Source: Bacteroidales bacterium (GTDB taxonomy: Bacteria > Bacteroidota > Bacteroidia > Bacteroidales > UBA932). From it: a stretch of DNA of 5,496 nt. The DNA is taken from NCBI GenBank assembly GCA_017478685.1, contig JAFVDC010000089.1, positions 1-5,496 of the forward strand, given 5' to 3'. A model generated the notes under the pieces. That model saw only the letters and a list, made by a program, of their open reading frames with translations. It had not been told where the DNA came from and ran no database searches. Shown piece after piece: positions 5,374-5,496 of this stretch (position 1 is its first letter; each line of letters begins with the position of its first letter). The position numbers were made by a program, and so were the translations under genes.

Positions 5374-5496
5374 ATGGCGCTCATAGAGCTAAGAGACATA
5401 AACAAGACCTACGACAACGGACAGCCGCTTCACGTGCTCAAGGGAATCAATCTTGACATAGAGCGCGGAGAGTTCGTTTCAATCATGGGTGCATCC
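5374..5496 (+). CDS. ABC transporter ATP-binding protein, MacB/LolD type, 5' part only
   Basis: Only the first 41 codons are in the window and the gene runs off the right edge. The N-terminus [16 protein letters not shown] (1-16), with the aromatic A-loop Tyr13, is followed by [16 protein letters not shown] (19-34) and VSIMGAS (35-41), which is the beginning of the Walker A P-loop. This pattern is typical of the ATPases of MacB, LolD and FtsE-like exporters, which pair with FtsX-fold permeases to move lipoproteins, peptides or antibiotics out of the inner membrane. A permease partner, if present, lies outside the window. The ATG at 5374 is chosen because homologs begin a few residues before the IEL strand and because it lies just downstream of a strong promoter. 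Confidence 0.92.
   Translation, partial: MALIELRDINKTYDNGQPLHVLKGINLDIERGEFVSIMGAS

Noticed and set aside
5193..5405. 70-aa minus-strand frame overlapping the ABC gene start
   Set aside because: It overlaps the ABC coding start and promoter antisense, and its repeated Arg/Trp/Leu segments are again the DNA repeat read in another frame.

Overview
The window looks like the chromosome of a member of the Bacteroidota, probably a fairly GC-rich Bacteroidales lineage. Two sites match the Bacteroidota sigma promoter (TTTG, 20-nt spacer, TAnnTTTG), there are no clear Shine-Dalgarno sequences, the tRNAs lack an encoded CCA end, and the Dxs sequence has a Bacteroidota flavour (an EEGH catalytic segment). 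Genus cannot be assigned from sequence alone.

Layout from left to right. (1) 11-204, minus strand: a tRNA pair transcribed tRNA-Thr(UGU) then tRNA-Tyr(GUA). Their own promoter lies at 236-267, squeezed between the tRNAs and the end of dxs. (2) 273-2150, minus: complete dxs, the first enzyme of the MEP isoprenoid pathway. A -7 promoter box sits only 7 nt before its start codon. (3) 2187-3629 and 3631-5070, minus: two tandem major facilitator superfamily (MFS) transporters, recognisable paralogs separated by 1 nt. (4) 5071-5373: a divergent intergenic region with a 41-bp direct repeat in two copies at 51-bp spacing and a strong rightward promoter. (5) 5374-5496, plus: the first 41 codons of an ABC transporter ATPase of the MacB/LolD type, cut by the window edge inside its Walker A motif.

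The minus-strand genes (MFS, MFS, dxs, then tRNAs) lie close together and could be read as one transcript, with extra promoter signals in front of dxs and the tRNAs. The two transporters are very likely co-translated. Nothing in the sequence links their substrate to isoprenoid synthesis, so the dxs neighbourhood may be only positional.

The most unusual structure is a 125-bp palindromic element at 2854-2978 inside the downstream MFS gene. It has perfect 24-bp inverted arms and several small internal hairpins. It stays in frame and encodes most of an enlarged hydrophilic linker between transmembrane helices 6 and 7; the neighbouring paralog has a much shorter linker with no counterpart. It resembles in principle the in-frame palindromic elements known from Rickettsia and deserves a genome-wide search.
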